The translations under genes and the position numbers were made by a program. A stretch of 33,515 nt of DNA, taken from Gammaproteobacteria bacterium (GTDB taxonomy: Bacteria; Pseudomonadota; Gammaproteobacteria; Eutrophobiales; Eutrophobiaceae). How positions within the stretch are numbered: the stretch's first letter is position 1; each line of letters starts with the position of its first letter. Below are positions 17,009 to 24,525 of the stretch, in pieces. The notes under the pieces are model-generated. The model made no database searches, was not told the origin of the DNA, and worked only from the letters and a program-made list of their open reading frames with translations. The stretch is taken from assembly GCA_022826885.1 (NCBI GenBank), contig JAJDUB010000028.1, positions 50,001 through 83,515 on the forward strand. The letters run 5' to 3'.

Positions 17009-18184
17009 CTAGTTCTTCCACGCCATCTCCAGGATTTCCAGTACCTGCGATACTTCAGTGATGGGCTGCGGGTTGTTGCGAACAAAATAACTGGGGAGCG
17101 CACCTGCGGCGATCTGCTCGAATTGTTTGCGTTCAGCCCCGGCTGTCTTCAGGTTGACCGGCAATCCCAGCCGCCTGATGAGGGCCAGTACCGCCTCTGC
17201 AGCGCTGCTGCCGGGCGCTCCCAGGGCATCGGCAATCCAGGCATCGCGTTCACCGGATGCTTCCTTGTTGTAGCGCAGCACTGCGGGCAAGAGGACACAG
17301 GAGCAAATGCCGTGTTGCAACCCGGCTACGGCGCCTACCTGGTGGCCGATACCGTGACTGGCCCCATAGGGGGTCCGCATCAAGCCGATGGTCGCGGCCC
17401 ACACCGCGAACTGGCACTCCTGGATGGCTTCCACGCTCAAGCTCATCTGATCGCCAGCCTGCAGTGAACGCCCGAACAGGCGCAGTGCGTGCAGCGCGGG
17501 GCCATCGGTGAAGGGCGTTGCACGTACCGAAAGAATAGTTTCTATCGCGTGGTCCACCGCGCGCATCCCGGTGGCCACCCATAGATCATTTGGTGTCAGC
17601 CGGCACAACTCAGCGTCGTAAATAATGCTTTGCGAGCACATCTGCGGGTGGGTATAAATATCCTTGACCTGGCGCTTCGGGTCTACCGCGCCTCCGATGA
17701 TGCCGAACTCCGCCCCTGATAGCGTGGTGGGAATTGCCACCTGGCGCAGCAAGGAGCCAGGCTGGAAAGGGGTTACCTGTTCGCCCGCATCGTTGACCGT
17801 GACTCGCAGGGCGGCAATGTCGTCAGTGGATTGGGCATCTGCTGCGTGGGCGAGTGTTGCCACCTTTACGGTGTCAATGACGCTGCCGCCACCGATGGAG
17901 ACAATCAAATCGGGCTGCTCCTGCGCCATCAGGCTTGTTAGTTGCAGAACGTTGTCCAGTGGCGCGTGTGGAGCGATATTGTCGAATACATCAATCAGGC
18001 GATTGCCGAGTCGCTTGCGCAAGCTCTCCGTGGCGCCCAGCCTGCGGTTGAGACTCCGGGACGAAACGACCAGCACGCGGTCAGCATCGCTATCGGCGGC
18101 AACCGAAGCAGACACCTGACCTGCCTCCCGGCCGAATATGACACGTTCCTGGTCGAGGAAAAAGTAGTCGCCGCTTTTTGTCAT
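17009..18184 (-). CDS. Iron-type alcohol dehydrogenase / maleylacetate reductase-like
   Basis: A 391-residue group III dehydrogenase. The N-terminal dinucleotide fold has SIGGGSVID (96-104) and IPTTLSGAEF (151-160). The all-helical C-domain keeps three conserved histidines: His212 in VDHAIE, His277 in GASHGIGH and His291 in LQHG. The Asp ligand expected four residues before His212 is Arg208 (GMRAVDH), a form I associate with the maleylacetate-reductase branch, in which a bound metal is not always needed. So a reductase of an oxo or enedioic acid is as likely as a true alcohol dehydrogenase. It is the last of five closely packed - strand genes; the kinase stop lies 34 bases upstream of its ATG. 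Base composition is GC-rich like its neighbours. Confidence 0.88.
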   Translation of the reverse strand: MTKSGDYFFLDQERVIFGREAGQVSASVAADSDADRVLVVSSRSLNRRLGATESLRKRLGNRLIDVFDNIAPHAPLDNVLQLTSLMAQEQPDLIVSIGGGSVIDTVKVATLAHAADAQSTDDIAALRVTVNDAGEQVTPFQPGSLLRQVAIPTTLSGAEFGIIGGAVDPKRQVKDIYTHPQMCSQSIIYDAELCRLTPNDLWVATGMRAVDHAIETILSVRATPFTDGPALHALRLFGRSLQAGDQMSLSVEAIQECQFAVWAATIGLMRTPYGASHGIGHQVGAVAGLQHGICSCVLLPAVLRYNKEASGERDAWIADALGAPGSSAAEAVLALIRRLGLPVNLKTAGAERKQFEQIAAGALPSYFVRNNPQPITEVSQVLEILEMAWKN

Positions 18185-18218
18185 TGGTGTTCTTCTCTGA
18201 ATTGATTAAACAGTTGCG

Positions 18219-19286
18219 TCAGGCATTTATCACCATACCACGCAGCACCTCGTGTGCAATGTCCAGCGTGATATCAATATTGGGTTGCAGGGCGCCCAGC
18301 CGTGCATCCTTGCTCTGGCCATTGGCGAAGCGGCGGTACAGTTGCAGCAGCACCACGGCGTGCTTCCAGTGGCCGAAGGCTTCGTACCAGTCGATGGCCG
18401 CGGTGTCGATACCGGAGCGGGCGTAGCGTTCCACCAGTGCGCTGCGGGCGGGGAAGCGCTCCATATCCAACTCAATGGTAGGGGCGCGACGCAATTCGTC
18501 ACCGGCCTCACGCCAATAGCTCAGCAGCGTGCCCAGTTCGATCAGTGGGTCACCCAGGGTCGCCATATCCCAGTCGAAGATGGCGCTGACCCTGTCCGGG
18601 TCGTCCGGGTCAAACATGCAGTTATCCAGCTTCAGGTCGTTGTGTACGATACAGGCGCGCATGGATTCCGGCTGGGTTTCCACCAGTCGCCGGTGTATTT
18701 GCGAGAACAGGAGATGCTCCCCGGCGCCTGCCGCTTCCCAGCGATTCATCCAGCCGGTTAACTGGCGGCTGACGAATCCCTCGGGGCGCCCCAGTTTCTC
18801 CAGCCCCACCTGTACCGGCTCGATGGAGTGCAACTCGGCCATGGCATCAATCAGCGCCATACTCACCCGCTTCTCCACGTCCTCGTGGTGGGCTATGCTC
18901 CGGGGTATATGGTCGCGGACAACCACGCCATACCTGCGTTCCATCACTATGAAAGGCGCGCCGATCACACATTCGTCCCCGCAGAAAGCCAGGGAAGCCG
19001 GGGCCTGCGGAAACGTGCTGGCCAGGCCGCTGAGAACCCGGTGTTCCCGGGCCATATCGTGGGCGCCGGGCGCGATATCGCCATGGGGCCGGCGTCGTAC
19101 CACCAGCTCCTGCTTGTCAAAGGAGACGCAGTAGGTGAGGTTGGCGTGACCGCCGTGAAACTGGGCGACCCTCATGGGGCCGGCAAGGTTGGGGATGTTG
19201 GCTGTCAGCCAGCTCTCCAGGCGGGGCCAGTCCATCTGCTCATCTGCCCGTACGGGGGCGAAATCGTCTGCCGCTGTGTTTGTCAC
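18219..19286 (-). CDS. APH/ACAD10-type phosphotransferase family protein
   Basis: A 355-residue kinase-fold protein of the aminoglycoside-phosphotransferase superfamily. It has an N-lobe glycine segment FHGGHANL (43-50), a nucleotide-binding LVVRRRPHG (61-69) like ACAD10/11 N-domains, the catalytic HNDLKLDN (215-222, Asp217) and DWDMATLGDP (238-247). In human ACAD10/11 and bacterial LvaA this branch phosphorylates the 4-hydroxyl of hydroxyacyl-CoA. The start is GTG, with AAGGA 7 bases upstream. The gene sits directly after an acyl-CoA synthetase and an SDR, which supports hydroxyacyl-CoA as substrate rather than an antibiotic. The resistance-type reading is therefore disfavoured. No LvaB-like partner is adjacent. 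Confidence 0.87.
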   Translation of the reverse strand: MTNTAADDFAPVRADEQMDWPRLESWLTANIPNLAGPMRVAQFHGGHANLTYCVSFDKQELVVRRRPHGDIAPGAHDMAREHRVLSGLASTFPQAPASLAFCGDECVIGAPFIVMERRYGVVVRDHIPRSIAHHEDVEKRVSMALIDAMAELHSIEPVQVGLEKLGRPEGFVSRQLTGWMNRWEAAGAGEHLLFSQIHRRLVETQPESMRACIVHNDLKLDNCMFDPDDPDRVSAIFDWDMATLGDPLIELGTLLSYWREAGDELRRAPTIELDMERFPARSALVERYARSGIDTAAIDWYEAFGHWKHAVVLLQLYRRFANGQSKDARLGALQPNIDITLDIAHEVLRGMVINA

Positions 19287-19307
19287 TGCGCCATCCTTTG
19301 CCGGCAG

Positions 19308-20048
19308 TTACAGCAGCGTGATGCCGCCGTCGACCAACAGCATCTGGCCGGTGATGTAGGAGGCCAGGGGTGAGGCCAGGAAGAGGGCGGCCTGCCCCAT
19401 TTCTTCCGCTTCGCCCCAGCGCTTCAGTGGAATTCTCCCGGTCGATGCGCGGTACACTTCTTCATCTTCCCAACTGCGGCGGGTCAGCTTGGTTTTCACG
19501 AATCCCGGGGCTATGCCGTTGACCCGGATACCCCTGCGGGCCCAGGCCTGGGCCAGTGACCTGGTGAGCGTCAGGAGGGCGCCCTTGCTGGCGCTGTAGG
19601 CGGGTTGCCCGGGGGTGGCGATGTAACTGGAAGTGGATCCGACAAGAACAATATTACCCTCGCGCCCGTCGTTGTCCTGCAGCAGGTCGCGGAAGCAGGT
19701 GCACAGGTGCATGACGCCGTTGAGGTTGACATCGACTACCTTGCGAAAAGTCTCGATTTCATACTCCTCGCCGCCGTAGGCGACGGTGCCGACACTGGAC
19801 ACCAGGATGTCAAGGGATTCAAATTCCGCGGTCAGACCTGCTACCGCATCAGCGTCGGTGACATCCAGTGAGTGAAAGCTGAGTCCCCGGAGATCGTCAG
19901 CGCCATAGTCGCCGGCCGATGCCCGTGTCCCGGTTACGTGAACCCCGGCTCCCGCCTCGCGCAATTTGTGTGCGATGCCCAGGCCAATGCCGCTCGATCC
20001 GCCGGCAACCAGTGCGGTGTAGCCGTCCAGGTTGATACATACGCTCAT
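19308..20048 (-). CDS. Short-chain dehydrogenase/reductase
   Basis: A 246-residue classical SDR with a GGSSGIG cofactor loop (16-22). The catalytic residues are Asn108 (VNLNG), Ser138, Tyr151 and Lys155 (YSASK), followed by PGFVKTKLT (about 182-190) and a normal C-terminal SYITGQMLLVDGG. The usual NNAG motif is SSVG (84-87). After strand two comes TGTRAS, with no Asp, so NADP is possible. Its ATG overlaps the synthetase stop codon as ATGA, showing tight translational coupling. Between a synthetase and a hydroxyacyl kinase it may reduce an oxoacyl-CoA to the hydroxy form. This is inferred from context. Confidence 0.92.
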   Translation of the reverse strand: MSVCINLDGYTALVAGGSSGIGLGIAHKLREAGAGVHVTGTRASAGDYGADDLRGLSFHSLDVTDADAVAGLTAEFESLDILVSSVGTVAYGGEEYEIETFRKVVDVNLNGVMHLCTCFRDLLQDNDGREGNIVLVGSTSSYIATPGQPAYSASKGALLTLTRSLAQAWARRGIRVNGIAPGFVKTKLTRRSWEDEEVYRASTGRIPLKRWGEAEEMGQAALFLASPLASYITGQMLLVDGGITLL

Positions 20049-21613
20049 CAGTTGCGCTCTCTCAACACGTTGCGGCGAATCTTGCCCGATACCGTTTTTG
20101 GCAGGTCATCGGTAAAGGCGATGCTGCGGGGGTACTTGTAGGGCGCGGTGGTGGATCTGACGTGGTCCTGGAGCTCTTTTACCAGTGCATCGCTCTGTTC
20201 GATGCCGTCCTTGAGCACAATCCATGCTTTCACCAGTTCCCCACGCGCCGCGTCGGGGATACCTGCCACGGCACATTCCTTGACCGAGGGGTGGCTGGCC
20301 AGGGCGTTCTCCACTTCCTGGGGGCCGATGCGGTATCCGGAGGAGTTGATGATGTCGTCGGAGCGGCCTGTAAAGAACACATAGCCGTCTGCGTCGATTT
20401 CAACATTGTCACCGGTCGCAAACCACTCGCGGCCGTCAATCTCCAGGCGGGTAGCCGCAGTGCGCGCGGGATCTTCCCAGTACCCCAGCATGATCTGGGG
20501 ATTGGGGAGCCCTATCAGCAGTTCTCCCGACGCCCCTGCTGTCCTGGCTTCCCCTGCGGCGGTGCGCACTGCGATTTCCACCCCTGGCAGCGGCCGACCC
20601 ATGGAGCCGGCTTTTACGGTGCGGCCGGGACGGTTGGTGACGGTCATCAGGGTCTCGGTCTGACCGTAGCCGTCCAGAATGGACGTACCGGTAAGTTCCT
20701 GCCAGCGGGTCAGGAGCTCCGGGTTGACCGATTCGCCGGCGGAGACGGTCTGTCGCAGCCGCGAGAGATCGTGGGGGGCGGCATCCTCCAGCACCAGTTG
20801 GCGCAGTTCGGTGGCCGCGGCGCAAAAACAGGTGATGCGGTGCTTTGCCAGCAGATCAAAGCGTTTAGCGGGTTCGAACGGCCCGTCGTAAAACAGCACG
20901 GCCGTGCCGCGGCTCCATGGACCAAACAGGATGCTGGTGCCCGCCTTGGACCAGCCGGTGTCGGCGGTGCACCAGATACGATCCTCCGGGTGCAGATCCA
21001 GCCAGTGCTGCGCGGAGGTTTCCCAGATCCACAGGGCGCGTGAGGCATGGGTGACGCCCTTGGGTGAACCGGTCGAGCCGGATGTATAGTAGATGATCGC
21101 CGGATCGTTGATGGCAACCTCCGCTGCAGCGTGCCCGACCGGCTGGTCATCAGCTGCGGCGATACAGGTCCAGCCGTCTGGCGCATCTCCGACACAGATC
21201 CTGGTCGCAAGCCCTGGAATACCGTCCAGCTTGTGGCACTCGGCGCGGGTGGTAATGATGCCGGTGGCGCCGGAATGCCCAGCGCGATACGCCAGGTCTG
21301 ACGGCGTGAGCATGGTGATACAGGGGATCGGAATGGCGCCCATACGCAGCAATGCTACCATGCCTATCTGCCATTGGGGTATGCGCGGCAGCAGCACAAT
21401 AACCCTGTCTCCCTGCCGGATTCCCTGCTCCCTTAGCAGGTTGGCCAGCTGGGAAGACTTGCGGCTGATATCTTCGAAAGTAAAGCTCTCGCTTGCGCCC
21501 GCGGCATTCTCGGCAATGAGAGCCAGTTTGCCCGGCTCGGCCGCCCAGCGGTCGACCACGTCCAAAGCGAAGTTAAAGGTGGCGGGGATCTGCCGTCGGC
21601 AAAGCGTCGCCAA
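20048..21613 (-). CDS. AMP-forming acyl-CoA synthetase (medium-chain/ACSM-like)
   Basis: A 521-residue ANL-family enzyme. It shows the P-loop YYTSGSTGSPKGVTH (175-189), DGYGQTETL, the hinge ATGDN and GRSDDIINSSGYRIGP, and the C-terminal TVSGKIRR with catalytic Lys511. It activates a carboxylic acid with ATP and CoA. The segment WCTADTGWSKAG is typical of ACSM and short/medium-chain forms. The start is placed at a TTG (21613): AGGTAGG lies 6 bases before it and it follows the VOC-gene stop by 7 bases. Starting further upstream at another TTG (21664) would overlap that gene by 44 bases without a better ribosome site. Second gene of the five-gene series; it supplies the CoA ester for the SDR and kinase. 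Acid specificity unknown. Confidence 0.92.
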   Translation of the reverse strand: MATLCRRQIPATFNFALDVVDRWAAEPGKLALIAENAAGASESFTFEDISRKSSQLANLLREQGIRQGDRVIVLLPRIPQWQIGMVALLRMGAIPIPCITMLTPSDLAYRAGHSGATGIITTRAECHKLDGIPGLATRICVGDAPDGWTCIAAADDQPVGHAAAEVAINDPAIIYYTSGSTGSPKGVTHASRALWIWETSAQHWLDLHPEDRIWCTADTGWSKAGTSILFGPWSRGTAVLFYDGPFEPAKRFDLLAKHRITCFCAAATELRQLVLEDAAPHDLSRLRQTVSAGESVNPELLTRWQELTGTSILDGYGQTETLMTVTNRPGRTVKAGSMGRPLPGVEIAVRTAAGEARTAGASGELLIGLPNPQIMLGYWEDPARTAATRLEIDGREWFATGDNVEIDADGYVFFTGRSDDIINSSGYRIGPQEVENALASHPSVKECAVAGIPDAARGELVKAWIVLKDGIEQSDALVKELQDHVRSTTAPYKYPRSIAFTDDLPKTVSGKIRRNVLRERN

Positions 21614-21620
21614 CGCTCGC

Positions 21621-22139
21621 CTACCTGTTGTGCAGGTCGTTGTTTGGCGTATGGTCTCCCGCAAGCCATTGCTTGAGTTCCGCGTGGGCTCGCTCCCTCT
21701 TGTATTCGCAGATCTCGGGATAGTTCTCTGAGTCGACGGTGAACTCGATATTGAGCCCGTCGGGGTCTACGGCGTAGATTGACTTGACGTAACCATGGTC
21801 GATCGTCTGGACCGGGAAGCCGTTAGCCTCCAGGCGTTCTTTGATTTCTTCCTGGGTGTCCGCATCTACGCTTAACGCTATGTGGTCGAGCAGAGTATTA
21901 CGGGTTGCATGTCCGAAATCATCATCAAGCGGCGAGGCGACCTGGAAAAAGGCGAGCGCACTGCCGTCGGCGAGTTCGTAAAAAACATGCATGTACACGC
22001 GTTCCCGGCCGGAAATCTCCGCCTTCTCGGCCCATGACGCAACGAGGGGAAGACCAATGATGTCTTCATAGAAGTGGCGCGTAACTTCGTGGTTTTTCAC
22101 GGGATACGCATTGTGATGGAGTCGCTGGATCTTGCTCAT
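21621..22139 (-). CDS. VOC (glyoxalase/extradiol dioxygenase) superfamily protein
   Basis: A 172-residue protein with two beta-alpha-beta-beta-beta modules. Candidate metal ligands are His9 (LHHNAYPV), Gln66 (LAFFQV), His86 (LDHIALSV) and Glu132 (GLNIEFTVD), the usual VOC spacing. The chain is shorter than two-domain extradiol dioxygenases (about 290 residues). Candidate functions are a single-domain dioxygenase, an isomerase such as methylmalonyl-CoA epimerase-like, or a lyase. AGGAGA lies 7 bases before the ATG. It is the first gene of the - strand series and faces the divergent promoter region at 22140. The family is firm; the reaction is open. Confidence 0.88.
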   Translation of the reverse strand: MSKIQRLHHNAYPVKNHEVTRHFYEDIIGLPLVASWAEKAEISGRERVYMHVFYELADGSALAFFQVASPLDDDFGHATRNTLLDHIALSVDADTQEEIKERLEANGFPVQTIDHGYVKSIYAVDPDGLNIEFTVDSENYPEICEYKRERAHAELKQWLAGDHTPNNDLHNR

Positions 22140-22341
22140 GGAAGTTCTCCTGCTTTAAATCTACTTTAGCCTGCACCAGATTTATAGTCAAGCACGATGA
22201 AACGACGCCGGGAAACGCACGCTGGAATGCGTTGCGGTTGGCACGGAAATTTGCCGTGCCCATTGTTGCAATACACGCGATTCTATCGGACAATGCTACC
22301 CGGACCACTATCAGACAGTCATACCGCAACAGGATGGATTT
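22140..22341. promoter_or_regulatory. Divergent promoter region with two dyads
   Basis: Between the VOC gene and the hydrolase gene lie two adjoining inverted repeats. One is AACGCA...TGCGTT at 22214-22234. The other is GGCACGG...CCGTGCC at 22240-22260, a 7-bp arm pair with one mismatch further in. They look like an operator serving both directions. No regulator gene is adjacent in the GC-rich block. Confidence 0.45.
22266..22294 (+). promoter_or_regulatory. Candidate sigma-70 promoter for the hydrolase/monooxygenase pair
   Basis: TTGCAA (22266-22271) and GACAAT (22289-22294) are separated by 17 bases, 4 of 6 matches each. They lie 6 bases after the second dyad and 48 bases before the ATG. 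A repressor on the dyad would overlap or abut the -35 box. Assigned by eye. Confidence 0.4.
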
Positions 22342-23169
22342 ATGCAACAAACCCAACACGTAGTAGACAGTATTTATGCCTATCGCTTCGAAGGCCCCAA
22401 GCCCAGCCACGCCCTGCTGATCTTCCACGGCTCCGGTGGGCACGGCGGCATCTACAACGGCTTCTGCGCGTACCACGCCGCCAAGGGAGTCGATATCTGG
22501 GCATTCGACGCCCCGGGGCACGGCAGGACCAATCCGGAGTATCCGCGCGGCACGTTTACCATGGAAGAGTGGGTGGCGGCGGGGACCCGCTACGGTGAAT
22601 ACATTCACGACCTGACGGGGCTGCCCGTGTTTGCGCTGGGTTCAAGCCTCGGTGTGGCGCCCGCCTATTCCGTGCTCGCCGCTGAAGTGTTCCAGGGTGC
22701 GATCATGATGGGGGCGGGATTCATTCCGGGCTCCCCCGCGCTCGCGAACCTGCGTGATACTTATGCGTCGGAGGGCGTGCAACAGCTGATCGCGCAGTTC
22801 GGCCGCGCGTTTCGCTTCGATATCGATATGGCTTTCGACTTTGACCAGAACTACGGTTTCAAGGGCGCCGGCGCCGAGAAAAAACGCGACCCGTTGAATA
22901 TCTGGTCATACGACTTGTCGTCCTGGGCATCGGTCTTTACGCATGACCCCGAGGTGCTGCCTGCGGACAACGCCAAGCCCATCCTGATGGCGGTAGGAGA
23001 AAAAGACCCGATATCGCGGCCCGAAAACGTGAAAAAGATCTTCGATACCATTGGTGGGCCGACTGAATTCCATATAGAGCCGGACGCGCCACACCAGTTG
23101 ATGCTGTACAAGACGGGGGAGTTCTCGCGCCTTGCTGCCGCGTGGGTATCGAAACATCTTGTTCACTGA
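22342..23169 (+). CDS. Alpha/beta-fold hydrolase (lysophospholipase/Hydrolase_4-like)
   Basis: A 275-residue cytoplasmic hydrolase. The oxyanion-hole segment is LIFHGSGGHGG (26-36). The nucleophile is Ser102 in GSSLG (100-104), the acid is Asp222 (VGEKDPI) and the base is His251 (DAPHQL). There is no signal peptide. AGGA lies 7 bases before the ATG. It resembles monoacylglycerol-lipase or meta-cleavage-product-hydrolase-type folds. The downstream monooxygenase-like gene begins 8 bases after its stop, so the pair is one transcription unit. Possible substrates are a thioester, an ester or a ring-cleavage product. Confidence 0.9.
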   Translation: MQQTQHVVDSIYAYRFEGPKPSHALLIFHGSGGHGGIYNGFCAYHAAKGVDIWAFDAPGHGRTNPEYPRGTFTMEEWVAAGTRYGEYIHDLTGLPVFALGSSLGVAPAYSVLAAEVFQGAIMMGAGFIPGSPALANLRDTYASEGVQQLIAQFGRAFRFDIDMAFDFDQNYGFKGAGAEKKRDPLNIWSYDLSSWASVFTHDPEVLPADNAKPILMAVGEKDPISRPENVKKIFDTIGGPTEFHIEPDAPHQLMLYKTGEFSRLAAAWVSKHLVH

Positions 23170-23177
23170 GGACTGAC

Positions 23178-24341
23178 TTGAGCAAGCCGCCCGATGGTGT
23201 GGAACTGGTAGACCGTGCCAAAGCACTGGTTCCGCGCATCGCGGAGCGTGCGGCACAGAGTGAGGCTCAGCGCGCACTGCACGACGACACGATCAAGGAT
23301 CTGATGGACTCCGACTTTCTGCAGACACTCGTCCCGAAGCGCTGGGGCGGGCACGAGCTGCCGCTGTCCGTGCACAGCCGGATCGTCTCGATTATCAGTG
23401 CGGCGGACGTGTCGGCAGGCTGGATCACAGCGTTCTATATGGGCCACAATTTCATGGTCAACAAATGGAGTGAGAAAGCCCAGGCGGAGGTGTTCGCGGA
23501 GCGGCCCTACGCACGGGTGCCCATCGTCGCCTTGCCCGGTCTCAAAGCCAAGGTTGTGCCTGGCGGTTGGGAAGTTTCGGGCCGCGTGCCCTACGGGTCC
23601 GGCATTATGCATGGCGACTGGGTGGGACTCAGTGGCATTGTCGATGAGACGGGCGAACGCTTGATGTGGCTGTTCCCGGCCGCCGACGTGGTGATGAAGG
23701 ATGTCTGGAGAATGGCCGGGATGGCAGGCACCGGAAGCAACGACGTCGTGGTCGAACAGCGATTTGTCCCGAATCATCGTGGCGTTTTCACTGACCAGGT
23801 GATTGAGGGCAGCACGGAGGGTAGCCGGATCCATACGAATCCGCTTTACCAGATCCCACTTATACCGTTCATCTGGAACGAGACGATGTGCGTTCTGTCG
23901 GGCGGGTTGCGCGGCGCGACTACCGCTTTCGAAGCGATCGTCCGCAAGCGCGTGCAGCGGATCGGCGGTGCAGTCGCCAGGGAACAGCAACTCGTCCACG
24001 CGCAATTGGGCGAGGCTCACACTAGCGCTCTGGTGTTGGAATCACTGACCCGCGACCTGGTTAGCGAAACGATGGCATGTGTAACGGCCGGCCGCTGGGA
24101 GATGAGAGACCGGATACGCTTCAAGGCGATAGCGGCTTACATTGCGGAACATTGCCGGCTGGCGGTCCAGGAGATGATGAGCTGCTCGGGAACGAGCAGC
24201 TTCCACCACGACCAGCCGCTGCAGCGCTTCTTCCGTGACTTGAGCATGGTCGCGACGCACGAGTATTACAACTGGGGTATTGGCAGGGAAACGCTGGGGC
24301 GCGATCGCCTCGGCTTCGAACCCAATCACCCTATGATCTGA
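23178..24341 (+). CDS. Acyl-CoA-dehydrogenase-fold, class-D flavin monooxygenase-like (HsaA/HpaB-C2 type)
   Basis: The product has 387 residues. The N-terminal helical domain contains FLQTLVPKRWGGHELP, and the beta domain has the subgroup-typical MAGMAGTGSNDVVVE and FVPNHR. The C-terminal helices end near RFFRDLSMVATHEYYN, where true acyl-CoA dehydrogenases carry catalytic and FAD-binding motifs that are absent here. This points to the oxygenase component of two-component flavin monooxygenases such as HsaA. I see no flavin reductase gene in the window. The start is a TTG at 23178: GAGGA precedes it by 5 bases and it follows the hydrolase stop by 8. An upstream GTG at 23142 would overlap the hydrolase by 28 bases. 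Role in ring or N-hydroxylation is inferred from the family. Confidence 0.83.
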   Translation: MSKPPDGVELVDRAKALVPRIAERAAQSEAQRALHDDTIKDLMDSDFLQTLVPKRWGGHELPLSVHSRIVSIISAADVSAGWITAFYMGHNFMVNKWSEKAQAEVFAERPYARVPIVALPGLKAKVVPGGWEVSGRVPYGSGIMHGDWVGLSGIVDETGERLMWLFPAADVVMKDVWRMAGMAGTGSNDVVVEQRFVPNHRGVFTDQVIEGSTEGSRIHTNPLYQIPLIPFIWNETMCVLSGGLRGATTAFEAIVRKRVQRIGGAVAREQQLVHAQLGEAHTSALVLESLTRDLVSETMACVTAGRWEMRDRIRFKAIAAYIAEHCRLAVQEMMSCSGTSSFHHDQPLQRFFRDLSMVATHEYYNWGIGRETLGRDRLGFEPNHPMI

Positions 24342-24390
24342 CTTTATTTTCGAATAAAAAACACAGGTGCGATATTCCGGGAGATGAATT

Positions 24391-24486
24391 ATGACGGCAG
24401 GTGTCGAGGCCATGGTCGCCAGAACTGTCGAGGCCTTCGGCGGCCTGGACATCGCAATCAACAACGCAGGGATCTGGTTATGGTAA
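24391..24486 (+). pseudogene. Remnant of a short-chain dehydrogenase gene (32 codons)
   Basis: The frame encodes VEAMVARTVEAFGGLDIAINNAGI followed by WLW and a stop (only parts quoted here: VEAMVARTVEAFG, then LDIAINNAG). This is the helix-strand-NNAG segment found near residues 65-95 of classical SDRs. The cofactor loop before it and the catalytic Ser-Tyr-Lys part after it are missing. GGGAGA lies about 8 bases before the ATG, so a short peptide might be made. High GC in the fragment contrasts with the AT-rich bases on both sides. It marks a deletion or recombination scar at the end of the GC-rich block. Confidence 0.72.
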
Positions 24487-24525
24487 CGGGGCAATACCCG
24501 GTATGGATAAAATGAATGGGCATAA

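Noticed and set aside
18219..19286. Reading the APH-type gene as an antibiotic-resistance kinase
   Set aside because: Its position between an SDR and an Fe-ADH after an acyl-CoA synthetase, and the ACAD10-like N-lobe, fit hydroxyacyl-CoA metabolism better.
20162..21043. Open frame of 293 codons on the + strand inside the acyl-CoA synthetase gene
   Set aside because: It is antisense to a clear ANL-family gene, has low-complexity Gly/Arg-rich translation and no ribosome site; a by-product of high GC.
22066..22608. Open frame of 180 codons on the - strand across the divergent promoter
   Set aside because: It overlaps the VOC gene start, the dyads and the hydrolase start, and has no family resemblance.
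23163..24020. Open frame of 285 codons on the - strand inside the monooxygenase-like gene
   Set aside because: Antisense shadow of a gene with strong family motifs; no recognisable domain in its own translation.
24342..24360. TTTATT-TTCG-AATAAA hairpin after the monooxygenase-like gene
   Set aside because: The stem is only A-T pairs and no T run follows, so an intrinsic terminator is not supported.
24403..24435. Two copies of GTCGAGGCC 24 bases apart
   Set aside because: They lie within the SDR remnant and reflect two Val-Glu-Ala codons in the same helix, not a functional repeat.
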